From positions 372,001 through 436,000 of the forward strand of contig NZ_AMPG01000002.1 of assembly GCF_000299415.1 (NCBI RefSeq): DNA of 64,000 nucleotides, read 5' to 3'. A model generated the notes under the pieces. It searched no databases and was not told the origin of the DNA. It saw only the letters and a program-made list of their open reading frames with translations. Of this stretch, positions 16,431-25,742 are shown in pieces; positions within the stretch are counted from its first letter, which is position 1, and each line of letters starts with the position of its first letter. Source of the DNA: Candidatus Microthrix parvicella Bio17-1. GTDB lineage: Bacteria; Actinomycetota; Acidimicrobiia; Acidimicrobiales; Microtrichaceae. Both the position numbers and the translations under genes were made by a program.

Positions 16431-19400
16431 CTAACCCGCCACTCGCTTTTCGGACAGCACCTTGGAGGAGCCGCCAGGTTCCATGGTGACGCCATAGAGC
16501 ACGTCGGCGGCCTCCATGGTTCGTTTCTGGTGGCTCACGATGATCAGCTGCGCGGCGTCGCGGAATTCTGCGACCAGGTCGAGGAAGCGATGCAGGTTGA
16601 CGTCATCGAGGGCGGCCTCCACCTCGTCCATCACATAGAACGGGGAGGGGCGGCTGCGAAACACTGCGAAAAGGTAGGCCAAGGCGGTCAACGACCGCTC
16701 GCCACCGGACAGCAACGACAGCTTCCGCACGTTCTTGCCCGAGGGTCTGGCCTTGAGCTCGATCCCGGTGTTCAGCAGGTCGTTGGGGTCGGTGAGGCTG
16801 AGCGACCCCTCCCCGCCCGGAAACAGGGTGGAGAACAACGCCTCGAAGTGCCCGGCCACATCGGCATATGCGGCGGCGAAGACCGAGACAATCTCGTCGT
16901 CGACCGCCTTGATGATCTTGGACAACTCCCGCCGTGAGGAGCGCACGTCCTCCAACTGCGCCCCAAGAAACTCGTGACGCTCGGACAGTTCGGCGAACTC
17001 GGCCAGTGCCAGCGGGTTGATCGGTCCCATCAGCCGCAATTCCCGCTCGAGCACTCGGAGGTGTTCAGCCGCTCCAATGCCCTCGGGCAACTCGGGGGCC
17101 GGGGCGGCCTCGGCAACCTCGGGCTCCACTTCGAGCTCGGTCCGGACCTGCTCGGTAAGGGTCTCCAGACGCAGCTTGAGTTCTGCGTCGGCCACCTCGG
17201 CCTGATGCCGGCGCTCGGACAGCTCGCCGAGCGAACGCTCGCTCGCGACGCGCTCCGAGCGGAGGGTCTCCAACTCGCCGGTGAGGGCTCGGGCCTGCTC
17301 GCTCTGCGCCCGTCTGGCCTCCCGGACCCCCACCAGATCGGATTCGACGACTCCAAGGCGCTTGGCCACAAAGGTTGCAAGGCGTTCGGTGGCCTCTGCT
17401 CGGGCGTCCAGCTCCACCCGACGCTCGGCGGCGGCCTCCGCCTCGGCCCGGTTGCGCTCCAACCGGTCGCGCACCGAGACCCGGCGGTTGGTCAGCAGGC
17501 GGCGGCGCTCTTCAACTCCGGCGGCCCGCACCTCCAGGTCGCGACGCAGCGCTGCAGTGGCCGCCGCCCGTTCGTCCAGTCGGGCCCGAGCCTCACCAAG
17601 CGCCCGCTCCCGCTCGGCGAGGTCAGCCTCCTCGGCCTCCAGAGCGGGCAGGCGGCGCTCCAGCTCCAGTCGGTGGTCGCCGTCGGCCCGGTGTCGCTCG
17701 GCCAATTCGGCGACATCGGCGTCGAGGCGCACCGCCTCCCCCTCCGCTTCAGCGATGGACCTGGTCGACCGTTCGATGCGCTCGCGGGCCGAACGCCGCG
17801 TCGCCTGGGCCGAGTCACGGGCCCGCTCGGCCTGACGAAGCTCACCCTCGGCTTCCCGAACGGTCGCCTTCGCAATGTTCAGTCCGGTAGCGGCCAGGTC
17901 GTGGGCCGCCTGGGCCTCCTGCGCCCGCGCCTCGGCTTCTTCGAGCGCAGCGCCCGTGGCCTCGGTGGTGGAGGTGCCCACCCGCCAACCGGTCAACCCA
18001 AAGCGGTCGCCGTCGCGGGTCACCACCACCCGCCCCTGGTTGGCCAGCGCCACGTCGACGGCCTCCGCCCAACCGCCGTCGACGCACACGGTCCCGCCCA
18101 GCAGGGCACCCAGCAGGCGATCGACCGCAGCGCTCTCCGGTGCCGCCTTGGCGCGCACGTGGGCGCCAACCATCGACGTTCCGGGGATCGGCCCTTCCGT
18201 CGGTGCACCTCTCGACGCACCGAGTGCCAGGACCGCACCCGCCGCGCCGTCGACGCTGAGGGTCTCGAGGGCCCGGCGAGCCGAGGTGGGGTCGGCCATC
18301 ACGACCGATGCCAAGGAGTCACCGGCGGCCGCCTGGAAGGCGGCCTCCCAGCCCGCGTCGACCTCCACCAGGTCCAGCAGGGTGCCCAGGTAGCCGTCCA
18401 CCTCGGCCAGTGCCGCCGCTCCGGCGCGACTCCGGGCAGCATCGAGCGCCTGGCCCAGCGCCTTGGCACGCGCCGCCCAGCTCGCCCGGTCATCGGCCGC
18501 CCCCCTGGCCTCGGTATCGGCGGCGCTCAGCGCGGTGCCGGCTGCTTGCACCCTCGAATCCAACGCCGCCACCAGCGCATCGTGGTCCTCATCGCCCTGC
18601 GCCAGCTCCGCCTGGGCCAGTTCCAGCTCCTCGGCCAATCCGGTCAGACGCTGTCCCAGCTGATCGCGGCGCTGGTTGAGGCGCAGGGTGTCCCGCTCCT
18701 GCTGGTCGATGCCGCGCCGCAGCGCACCCAGCTCGGCCCGGGTCGCCGCAGCATCACCGCTGGGCTTGGGCACCCCCCCGCCCCAGGTGGCCTCGAAGTC
18801 GGCGCGGGCCGTGGCCAGCCCCTCCTCCGCTCGGCGCCACTCGGACTCGGAGGATCCCAACGTGTCGGTGTCGTTGTCGACGCCTGCCAGGTCGAGGTCC
18901 AGCTGGGCGCCCTCCGCCTCCAGCGCAGCGATGACGCCTTCATCGATAAACGACTCGCGTTCGCGCGCCAGGTTGCGGCGCCGCTCGGCCAGCAGCGCGC
19001 CCTGGCCACGGGCCCGCTCGCGCAGCGCCTCGTAGCGGGTCAGAAGCCCCGAGTGATCCACCTCGCCCAGTGCGGCCAGGTTGGTCTCCGCGACAACCAC
19101 CCGTGCATCCAGGTCGGCCAGTGCCGCCCGCAGTCGCTGGTCTTCGGTCCGCATTGTTTCGCCGTCAGCGGCGCGCTCGTTCAACTGGCGTCGCAGCCCG
19201 GCCAGGCGCTTGCCCAGCAGATGGATGCGCAGGGCCGACAGCTCGGCGGTCAGGTCTCCATGTCGTCGGGCCGCCTCGGCCTGACGCCCCAGTGGCCGCA
19301 ACTGACGCCGCACCTCGCGCAGCAGGTCACCCACCCGGGTCAGGTTGGCCTCGGTGGAGTTGAGTCGACGTTCGGCCCGTTCCTTGCGCTTGCGATGCTT

Positions 19401-19904
19401 GAGGATGCCGGCGGCCTCCTCGATGATCGCCCTCCGGTCCTCCGCTTTGGCGTTGAGTACCGCGTCGATCTGCCCCTGGCTGATGATGACGTGCTGGGTG
19501 CGCCCCACGCCGCTGTCCGAGAGCAGGTCCTGCACGTCCAGCAACCGGCACCGAGCGCCGTTGATCGAGTACTCGCTGTCCCCGGAGCGAAACAGCACCC
19601 GTTTGATCGTCACCTCGGCGAACTCGATCGGCAACATGCCCGCCGAGTTGTCAATCGTGAGCGATACCTCGGCACGGCCCAATGCCGACCGATTGTCGGC
19701 GCCGGCGAAGATGACGTCGTCCATCTTGGCCGACCGCACCGCGGAGGGCGCCTGCGCGCCAAGAACCCAACCGATGGCATCGACCACATTGGACTTGCCG
19801 GAACCGTTGGGTCCGACCACCACGGTCACGCCCGGCTCCATCCTCAGGGTGGTCGAGTCGGCGAACGACTTGAACCCCTTCAGTTGCAGGCTCTTCAGGA
19901 ACAC
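16431..19904 (-). CDS. smc: Chromosome segregation protein SMC
   Basis: Structural maintenance of chromosomes ATPase that compacts and segregates DNA with ScpA/ScpB. 1157 residues: N-terminal ATPase half with Walker A GPNGSGKS at 31-38, long coiled coils rich in Ala/Glu/Arg, a hinge near 480-620 (YLGTLLDLVEVDAGWEAA onward), and the C-terminal half with signature LLSGGERSLTALA and Walker B FYVMDEVEAALDD. Length is normal for the family. The mutM-like gene is six bases upstream, so the two are probably one transcript with rnc, as in mycobacteria. Confidence 0.98.
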   Translation of the reverse strand: MFLKSLQLKGFKSFADSTTLRMEPGVTVVVGPNGSGKSNVVDAIGWVLGAQAPSAVRSAKMDDVIFAGADNRSALGRAEVSLTIDNSAGMLPIEFAEVTIKRVLFRSGDSEYSINGARCRLLDVQDLLSDSGVGRTQHVIISQGQIDAVLNAKAEDRRAIIEEAAGILKHRKRKERAERRLNSTEANLTRVGDLLREVRRQLRPLGRQAEAARRHGDLTAELSALRIHLLGKRLAGLRRQLNERAADGETMRTEDQRLRAALADLDARVVVAETNLAALGEVDHSGLLTRYEALRERARGQGALLAERRRNLARERESFIDEGVIAALEAEGAQLDLDLAGVDNDTDTLGSSESEWRRAEEGLATARADFEATWGGGVPKPSGDAAATRAELGALRRGIDQQERDTLRLNQRRDQLGQRLTGLAEELELAQAELAQGDEDHDALVAALDSRVQAAGTALSAADTEARGAADDRASWAARAKALGQALDAARSRAGAAALAEVDGYLGTLLDLVEVDAGWEAAFQAAAGDSLASVVMADPTSARRALETLSVDGAAGAVLALGASRGAPTEGPIPGTSMVGAHVRAKAAPESAAVDRLLGALLGGTVCVDGGWAEAVDVALANQGRVVVTRDGDRFGLTGWRVGTSTTEATGAALEEAEARAQEAQAAHDLAATGLNIAKATVREAEGELRQAERARDSAQATRRSARERIERSTRSIAEAEGEAVRLDADVAELAERHRADGDHRLELERRLPALEAEEADLAERERALGEARARLDERAAATAALRRDLEVRAAGVEERRRLLTNRRVSVRDRLERNRAEAEAAAERRVELDARAEATERLATFVAKRLGVVESDLVGVREARRAQSEQARALTGELETLRSERVASERSLGELSERRHQAEVADAELKLRLETLTEQVRTELEVEPEVAEAAPAPELPEGIGAAEHLRVLERELRLMGPINPLALAEFAELSERHEFLGAQLEDVRSSRRELSKIIKAVDDEIVSVFAAAYADVAGHFEALFSTLFPGGEGSLSLTDPNDLLNTGIELKARPSGKNVRKLSLLSGGERSLTALAYLFAVFRSRPSPFYVMDEVEAALDDVNLHRFLDLVAEFRDAAQLIIVSHQKRTMEAADVLYGVTMEPGGSSKVLSEKRVAG

Positions 19905-19910
19905 GCTGGG

Positions 19911-20777
19911 TCAGACCTGGGTCTGCTCGCAGTAATAGGTCCAGCCGTGACCGTAACGTCGCTTCACGACCGGCCCACGGGCGCGGGGGCTCATCAGGCC
20001 GTCCTTGCGGTACACGGCCAGGTACTCGCCGTATCCGCCGGTTTTGCCCGACAGATCCTCGAACGGCGGGTCGTCAACCGCCGTGCCGCCGTACTTGATG
20101 GCGTCGTGCATCGTCTCCACCACCGCCCGGTAGAGCCGCCGCACCTCTTGGGCCGACAGCGAGGCCGGGTTGCGGTCGAAGCGAAGCCCCGCCGTGTAGA
20201 GGATCTCGTCGGAGTAGATCGGGCCGATGCCGACCAAGAAGCTCTGGTCCATCATGATCGATTTCAGTTTGCCGCTGCGACGCAGCAGTGCGTCGCCAAA
20301 GGCCACCCAGGACACCGGCGTCGCCACCACATCCATCCCCAGGTTCCCGGCGTCGGGCAACCCCAACAGATCGTCCTGGGCCAGCAGGCGAACCTCGGAG
20401 GTGTTCTCGGGATCGTTCAGGCGGATCGGCTTTCCCTGGCTGAACGAGATCACCATGTCCGGTTCCGGTTCGGGTCGAGGCGGCGACGAGTCGGTCTTGC
20501 GGCTTTTCGACTTGGCCTTCTCCGGAATGTTCTTGCGAACCCACGCGCCGTTACCCAAACGGATCACCATCGCATTGCCGGTGGCAAGACGAAAGACCAG
20601 GTAGGGGCCCAGCCGCTCCACGTTGGACACCTTGACCCCATCGGTTCCCTCGGTGAGTGCAGCGGCCGTGGTGTCCACCAACAACTTCTTCTTGTGCACC
20701 TCGATCGAGACGATCTTCTTGCCGCCCGCCTCCCGCTCGAGGTCTCTGCGAATCACTTCGTACTCGGGAAGTTCCAT
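19911..20777 (-). CDS. mutM: MutM/Fpg-Nei family protein, divergent at catalytic N-terminus and zinc finger
   Basis: By position (rnc - this gene - smc) it is the expected formamidopyrimidine-DNA glycosylase gene. The H2TH region GIGPIYSDEILYTAGLRF supports the fold. It departs from true Fpg in three ways. The protein starts MELPEYEV, so the catalytic Pro2 of MPELPEVE is missing. The usual GNIY of the H2TH motif is GPIY. The C-terminal four-cysteine zinc finger is reduced to one Cys in TYYCEQTQV. A Lys-rich, Pro-rich insertion sits near 115-135. The ATG has CGGAGAC ahead, so the start looks real. It may be inactive as a glycosylase or use another nucleophile. 288 residues. Confidence 0.85.
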   Translation of the reverse strand: MELPEYEVIRRDLEREAGGKKIVSIEVHKKKLLVDTTAAALTEGTDGVKVSNVERLGPYLVFRLATGNAMVIRLGNGAWVRKNIPEKAKSKSRKTDSSPPRPEPEPDMVISFSQGKPIRLNDPENTSEVRLLAQDDLLGLPDAGNLGMDVVATPVSWVAFGDALLRRSGKLKSIMMDQSFLVGIGPIYSDEILYTAGLRFDRNPASLSAQEVRRLYRAVVETMHDAIKYGGTAVDDPPFEDLSGKTGGYGEYLAVYRKDGLMSPRARGPVVKRRYGHGWTYYCEQTQV

Positions 20778-20879
20778 GGGTCTCCGTTCGATACTGCTCG
20801 GTGCCGGGATGGTGCCGGACCCCGGTGTTGCGATCGCTTCTCTGGTGCTGATACTCGCGGGCATTGGCGCCGGGCGCCA

Positions 20880-21638
20880 CTAGAGGGTTCGCTCAGGGGA
20901 CTCCAGCGTCCTGAGGGCGGTCTCCGCCACCGCCTGTTCGGACTGTTGTTTCGATGTGCCGGTGCAAGGTCCGAACTGTTGACCGAGCACCTTGACGGTA
21001 GTGCTGAATTCCCTCCGATGTTCAAGACCCGACATGACGGTGGTGTAGTCGGGCATGAAATCCGCCCCGTCGGTTCCGTCACGTTCACCCAGGTCGACAA
21101 CCAGCCGTGCGGCCAGTTCCTGCAGCCTTGACTTGGGATCGAAGGCTCCCAGACGTTCATCAAAGACGTCGCTCAGCAGGTCCATCACCACCCTGCGGGC
21201 CTCGATGATTCCACCGTCGAGATAGACCGCCCCCAGCACCGCCTCCATGGCGTCGGCCAGAACTGCACCGTTGTTGCGCTCCCCTTGCAAATCGGCCCCC
21301 TTGGACAGCCTCAGCGCCCTCCCAAGTTCCAGCGTGCGGGCCAGATCCGTCAGCGTGGCCTCGTTGACGAGCGTGGACCGGGCCCTGGTGAGTCGGCCCT
21401 CGGAATGATCACTTCTGCGACGGAAGAGCGCGTCGGACACGACGAAGCCCAGGACCGAATCACCGAGAAATTCCAACCGTTCGTTGGACTGGGCAAAGCC
21501 TTGTTGACCGAGAACCGAACGGTGTGTCAGCGCCAGCGCCAGCAGCACAGGATCGGTGAACACGTAGCCCAGGCGTTCGGACAGGGCGCGGTCCTCCGAC
21601 GAGTGGTCGATGGTTGGCACCTTGCGTCGTTTTCCCAT
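20880..21638 (-). CDS. rnc: Ribonuclease III
   Basis: Double-strand-specific endoribonuclease for rRNA processing. The signature NERLEFLGDSVL is at 52-63 with catalytic Glu and Asp present, and the second acidic cluster DAMEAVLGAVYLDGG follows near 128. The C-terminal dsRNA-binding domain (about 165-250) ends with KQQSEQAVAETALRTL. 252 residues, typical length. Lies between acpP and the mutM-like gene in the classical actinobacterial order. Confidence 0.97.
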   Translation of the reverse strand: MGKRRKVPTIDHSSEDRALSERLGYVFTDPVLLALALTHRSVLGQQGFAQSNERLEFLGDSVLGFVVSDALFRRRSDHSEGRLTRARSTLVNEATLTDLARTLELGRALRLSKGADLQGERNNGAVLADAMEAVLGAVYLDGGIIEARRVVMDLLSDVFDERLGAFDPKSRLQELAARLVVDLGERDGTDGADFMPDYTTVMSGLEHRREFSTTVKVLGQQFGPCTGTSKQQSEQAVAETALRTLESPERTL

Positions 21639-21709
21639 AGCTGAGAAGACTCCTCGCGGTCACCGACGCCATGGCGGTGAGGACGGGCGATCGAAGTCGA
21701 ACCCGGAAC

Positions 21710-22003
21710 TCAGGAGTCCATCCGGGCCATGACGTAGTCGACTGCATCACGAACGGTCAGCAGGTCCACCAGGTCTTCATCGTCGAAGAGCACTGCGCAG
21801 GATCGTTCGGCGAGCTCGTCCTCGATCAGCTCAACCAGTTCCACCAGGGCCAGGCTGTCGGCCCTCAGGTCCTCGGCGAACCGGTCGTCCTCAGCGATGG
21901 TGTCGGCGTCGCCCTCCAGGATGTCGGCCAGTTGCTCCCTGACGAGTTGCAGCACGGCATCACGATCAAGCGACTGGCGTTCCATGTGTGTCTCGGCGGG
22001 CAC
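21710..22003 (-). CDS. acpP: Acyl carrier protein
   Basis: Carrier protein for fatty-acid synthesis. The phosphopantetheine attachment site is Ser50 in DLRADSLALVEL. It is acidic with the four-helix ACP pattern. The GTG at 22003 has GGAGG five bases ahead; an ATG at 21985 is an alternative that gives 91 residues. The standard acpP-rnc pairing supports the assignment. The sequence is somewhat unusual for a housekeeping ACP (Arg-Ala before DSL rather than GADSL), so it could be a specialised carrier. Confidence 0.9.
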   Translation of the reverse strand: MPAETHMERQSLDRDAVLQLVREQLADILEGDADTIAEDDRFAEDLRADSLALVELVELIEDELAERSCAVLFDDEDLVDLLTVRDAVDYVMARMDS

Positions 22004-22062
22004 CGCTACCTCCAGGGTGTGGTTCGGGCGCAGTAAGAGGGCGCACGGAGCCAAGGACACTA

Positions 22063-22869
22063 CTACCGCTTGGGTTGGGCCTCACCTCGTTCGGCTGCCC
22101 CGGCGGGAGTCCCTCCTCGGCCGGCGCCGGCGGCGAAGCGACCGGCACCCGCCAACGACTCGCCGCTGCGCAACGTGTCCAACCCCAGCCGAGTCTCGTT
22201 GGCCAGGGCAGCTCCAAGCCCGAGGCCCCATTGTTCGTTGCACGACCTTCGGTCGTTCCTCAGACATGTCTGAGGCAACGCCGACAACGACGTGGCCAGC
22301 TCGATCGCCTCGTCCAACGCCTCACCCGGCTCGCAGACCCGGTTGGCGAGACCCCACGCGCCGGCCTCGCTGCCGGACACGCTCCGACCGGTGAGAATCA
22401 TGTCCATGGCGCGGCTGTGCCCGACCAGCCGGGGAAGGCGAACCGTCCCGCCATCGATCAGCGGCACGCCGAAGCGTCGGCAGTACACCCCGAAGGTGGC
22501 GTCGCTCGCCGCCACCCGCAGGTCGCACCACAGGGCCAGCTCCAACCCTCCGGCGACGGCAAAGCCCTCCACCGCCGCGATCACCGGCTTGTTCAGCTCC
22601 AGCCGGGTGCAGCCCAGCGGAGCCGGTTCCGACAGGTCTCCGGCGACCCGGTTGCCGTTGCCCTCGGCGATGGCGTGCAGGTCGGCGCCTGCGCAGAACG
22701 TTCCGTTCGCACCGGCCAACACCGCCACATCGAGTGTGTCGTCGGCATCGAAGCCGACGAACGTCCGATGCAAATCGTCCGCCGTCGGGCCATCGATGGC
22801 GTTGCGGCGCTCGGGCCGGTTGATGGTGACCACCAGCGTGCGGTCGACGGTGCGGATACCCAGGTTCAT
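22063..22869 (-). CDS. Enoyl-CoA hydratase/isomerase family protein
   Basis: Crotonase-fold enzyme acting on acyl-CoA. Starts MNLGIRTVDRTLVVTINRPE; the oxyanion-hole segment GTFCAGADL and GFAVAGGLELALWCD are typical. In the position of the second catalytic glutamate of true hydratases it has the FGVPLIDGGTVRLPRLVG block, so it may be a hydrolase or isomerase subgroup. 268 residues from the ATG at 22869. It ends 60 bases before the acpP start and reads the same way, so they may be co-transcribed. Divergent from the Tat lipoprotein gene. Confidence 0.9.
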   Translation of the reverse strand: MNLGIRTVDRTLVVTINRPERRNAIDGPTADDLHRTFVGFDADDTLDVAVLAGANGTFCAGADLHAIAEGNGNRVAGDLSEPAPLGCTRLELNKPVIAAVEGFAVAGGLELALWCDLRVAASDATFGVYCRRFGVPLIDGGTVRLPRLVGHSRAMDMILTGRSVSGSEAGAWGLANRVCEPGEALDEAIELATSLSALPQTCLRNDRRSCNEQWGLGLGAALANETRLGLDTLRSGESLAGAGRFAAGAGRGGTPAGAAERGEAQPKR

Positions 22870-22975
22870 GTGCCCAGGCTGCCAGAGCGTCGCCGCGCCG
22901 GCGACGCGTACCATCGGGCGCATTGGCGCAAGGCCGCTGAGGGCCATGTGTCCGGGGGAATGGGGAGGGTCAACC

Positions 22976-25207
22976 ATGAAGTTCGATCGACGCGGATTCC
23001 TGACGGGTTCGGCCGGCTTGGCGGGGGCGTTGGCCCTGACCTCGTGCACCAGCAACGGCCGGCGGGCCGACGACCAGCCCGAGTGCATCGATGGTGCCGG
23101 CTGTGCCACCGCGCTCTCCCAGCCTGGAAGCGATGGGCTGATCGACGAGGCGGTGTACCAGCGGCGCATCGACGAGTACCTGAGGTTCGCAACCGCCGAG
23201 TTCATCCCCGGCAGCGCTCCCGGCGTGGCCGGTCATCTCATTCGGGCAGGTCGAGACCCCGACTACCGCTGGGCCGTCGACGAGGTCACCGTCGACGCCT
23301 TCGCCGACACCTGGGACAAGATCGATTCGTGGGAGGACACCCGCGACTTCGACCTGATGTACCTGCTGTGGCTGCTCAAACTGGGTGCCGGGTCCGAGTC
23401 GAGTGGGGCCACCGTCGGCAACAACATGACCACGCTCAGCCCCAAGCTGCTTCAGGCCATCGAGCAGCGGCTGGTCGACAACCGTTACCGGTACAACGAC
23501 CCCAACCCCGACGGACGCCTGGACAACCTTTGGTACTGGTCGGAGAACCACATCGTCATCGGGCGGGTCATCGAGTTTCTCGCCGGGCAGCACCTCAGCG
23601 AGCAGACCTTCACGGTCACCGGCCTGACCGGCGCCGAGCACATGGAGCGCTCCAAGCCCGAGATTCTCCAGTGGATCAGCGAGCGCGCCCGGTTTGGCTT
23701 CTTCGAGTGGCACTCCAACGTGTACATGCTGAAAAACATCACCCCGTTGATCACCTTGATCGAGCTGGGCGACGACCCCGAACTCACGGTGCCTGCGGCC
23801 ATGGCCCTCGACCTTTGCCTCGTCGACCTGGCCGCCCACACCCACGCCGGGTGCTACACCGCACCCCGGGGTCGCACCTACAAAAAGGACAAGATGACCT
23901 CGCGTGACGAGGCCACCTTTGGCACCGCCAAGCTACTTTTCGACGACACCACCTTCGACTACCAGAGCCACACCGACACCGGTGTCACCTACCTGTGCGC
24001 AGCCGGCGCATACCGTCCGCCCCAGGCGGTCGTCGACATGGCCTTGGCCAAGGCGCCCGGCGTGGTTCGCGAGCGTCACGGCATCTTCGTCGACGACGCT
24101 GCGCCGGTGGCCGAGTACCCCAAGGCCCCGTTCGGATACCACTTCGATGACCCGGCCAACCTGTCGTTCTGGTGGAGTCTTGGAGCGGTGGGCACCTGGC
24201 AGGTGGCGGGTATTGGCCTGTCCGAGGCCAAAAGGTACGACCTGTTCGAGGTACCCCTGTTGGCCCAGGTGAAGGCGCTGGTCGACCTCAACGGCGGCGA
24301 CATCGACCGCATCCGACCCTGGCTCCAAAAGAACCACGCCATCGTCAACTTCGGGTTTCTCGGCGAGGCCAACACCTACGCCTGGCGAGGCGACGCCGTG
24401 TCGCTGGCATCGGTGCAGGATCACCGATTTGGCCAGATGCGCGATCAGGCCCACAGCTGGCAGGCGGCCATCGACGCCGACGCCCTCGTCTTCACCAATC
24501 ACCCGGTGACCGACCGAGATGAGAGCACCGACTGGGCCGAAGACGGGCGGCCCGGCTACTGGACCGGCGAGGCGTCCATGCCCCGTTCGGCCCAACACGA
24601 GCGGGCGGCCATCCACATCTACCAACCGGCGTGGGACGAGACCACCGACGAACTGTTGTGGGGCGTGTTCGGCTACCAGCCCTTCACACACGCGTACGTG
24701 CCGCAGGACCGCTTCGACGAGGTGGCTCAGGAAGGCCGCTGGACCTTCGCACGAAAGGGCGAAGGTTGGATCGCGCTGTGGTCGTGGCGCACCCCCACCT
24801 GGCGCGACTACGACCCCACCAGGTTCGCCACCGATGGCATGGAGCAACCCTTCGACCTGGTGGCCGAGGGCGGCCCCGACAACGTCTGGATCGTCGAGGT
24901 CGGCGAGGCCGCCGACGGCGGCTTCGCGGCCTGGAAGGCATCGGTCTTGAAGGTTGAACCGCAGGTGGAGCGCACCGACAGCGGCTTCGTCGTCAGCTAC
25001 GACTCCGCTTCGGCGGGGACGATGACCTTCGGGTCAACCGGGCCCCTCACGTTGGACGGGTTAGAGGTGGACCTCGGCGACTTCCCACGCCACGATTCGG
25101 CGTTCGGCACGGTCGACCACCTGGACACAACGATGGAATTCACCACCGAATCAGCCAAGCTCAAGCTCAACTTCGAGGCGAAAACACGTGCGGTCGGCCT
25201 CGTGTAG
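22976..25207 (+). CDS. Large Tat-exported lipoprotein of unknown function
   Basis: 743 residues. The N-terminus has the twin-arginine motif DRRGFLTG (Arg5-Arg6), a hydrophobic core and the lipobox LTSC with Cys24, so it is probably exported folded and lipid-anchored. Residues about 60-480 are helical and Trp/Tyr rich (LWYWSENHIVIGRVIEFLAG, FFEWHSNVYMLKNITPLITL), which could be an alpha/alpha toroid as in polysaccharide lyases; residues about 520-743 look like beta-sandwich. I do not recognise the family and no catalytic site is evident. Start ATG preceded by GGGGAGGG. Divergent from the enoyl-CoA hydratase gene. Confidence 0.85.
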   Translation: MKFDRRGFLTGSAGLAGALALTSCTSNGRRADDQPECIDGAGCATALSQPGSDGLIDEAVYQRRIDEYLRFATAEFIPGSAPGVAGHLIRAGRDPDYRWAVDEVTVDAFADTWDKIDSWEDTRDFDLMYLLWLLKLGAGSESSGATVGNNMTTLSPKLLQAIEQRLVDNRYRYNDPNPDGRLDNLWYWSENHIVIGRVIEFLAGQHLSEQTFTVTGLTGAEHMERSKPEILQWISERARFGFFEWHSNVYMLKNITPLITLIELGDDPELTVPAAMALDLCLVDLAAHTHAGCYTAPRGRTYKKDKMTSRDEATFGTAKLLFDDTTFDYQSHTDTGVTYLCAAGAYRPPQAVVDMALAKAPGVVRERHGIFVDDAAPVAEYPKAPFGYHFDDPANLSFWWSLGAVGTWQVAGIGLSEAKRYDLFEVPLLAQVKALVDLNGGDIDRIRPWLQKNHAIVNFGFLGEANTYAWRGDAVSLASVQDHRFGQMRDQAHSWQAAIDADALVFTNHPVTDRDESTDWAEDGRPGYWTGEASMPRSAQHERAAIHIYQPAWDETTDELLWGVFGYQPFTHAYVPQDRFDEVAQEGRWTFARKGEGWIALWSWRTPTWRDYDPTRFATDGMEQPFDLVAEGGPDNVWIVEVGEAADGGFAAWKASVLKVEPQVERTDSGFVVSYDSASAGTMTFGSTGPLTLDGLEVDLGDFPRHDSAFGTVDHLDTTMEFTTESAKLKLNFEAKTRAVGLV

Positions 25208-25231
25208 GCCGGACCGCTCTCGATCGAAGCC

Positions 25232-25368
25232 ATGTCACCGCGGCTGCTCTCCGCCGTCGACGTCGTTGTTCCTTGCCTCTTGGCCAAGGCCACGATCGCG
25301 ACCACCACGCCCGCGACCAGCGCCAAGAAGGAGAGCCCAATGAGGCCGACCCACACCCATTCGTTCAA
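25232..25368 (-). CDS. Possible small membrane protein overlapping antisense region
   Basis: From a TTG at 25368 a frame encodes NEWVWVGLIGLSFLALV and further hydrophobic residues, then KRQGTTTS, which looks like a single membrane helix with a positive stop-transfer end. The frame stays open beyond this into the antisense of the Tat lipoprotein gene, and the true stop is at 24997, so only the first part looks protein-like. No ribosome-binding site is visible. It is the only coding candidate in the gap 25208-25445. Confidence 0.2.
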
Positions 25369-25445
25369 TTTCTAAGAACCAGCGCCATCAGGTTCATTCA
25401 CTCGATCAGGAGCGAAATCCCCTGCGATGGTCGACCCAAGCGGGT

Positions 25446-25625
25446 CTAGCTGACCTCGATGGCCTGACGGCCGTGGTACCAACCGCAGTTACTACACACG
25501 GCGTGGGGGCGCTTCGGGGTGTTGCAGCGATCGCACAGCGACCGGGGTGCCGACTCGAGGCGCCAGTTGGAGGCCCGACGGCTGCGGCTCTTCGCCTTGG
25601 AGGTCTTGCGCTTGGGAACAGCCAT
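25446..25625 (-). CDS. rpmF: Ribosomal protein bL32
   Basis: 59-residue 50S protein starting MAVPKRKTSKAKSRSRRA. It has two CxxC pairs (CDRCN and CSNCG), so it is the zinc-binding form. The longer open frame upstream is not credible. It follows the DUF177 gene, the usual partner in bacteria, 117 bases downstream. Confidence 0.97.
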   Translation of the reverse strand: MAVPKRKTSKAKSRSRRASNWRLESAPRSLCDRCNTPKRPHAVCSNCGWYHGRQAIEVS

Positions 25626-25742
25626 GAGAAACACCTTGATCGAGGGGTACCCCACACCATTGCATGGGTGTGAGCGTCGGGCAGCCGACAACGATACCGC
25701 CCAGAGCCCACCGGATGCACCTCGGGCGCCGACGGTGGCGAT

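Noticed and set aside
16974-21131. Long plus-strand open frame of 1385 codons
   Set aside because: It runs antisense to smc, the mutM-like gene and rnc. High G+C makes the complementary frame stop-free; residues are Gln/Gly/His rich without domains.
22258-22275. 18-base palindrome CCTCAGACATGTCTGAGG
   Set aside because: It lies inside the enoyl-CoA hydratase coding region at codons for a typical family segment (LPQTCLRNDRRS), so it is most likely coincidental.
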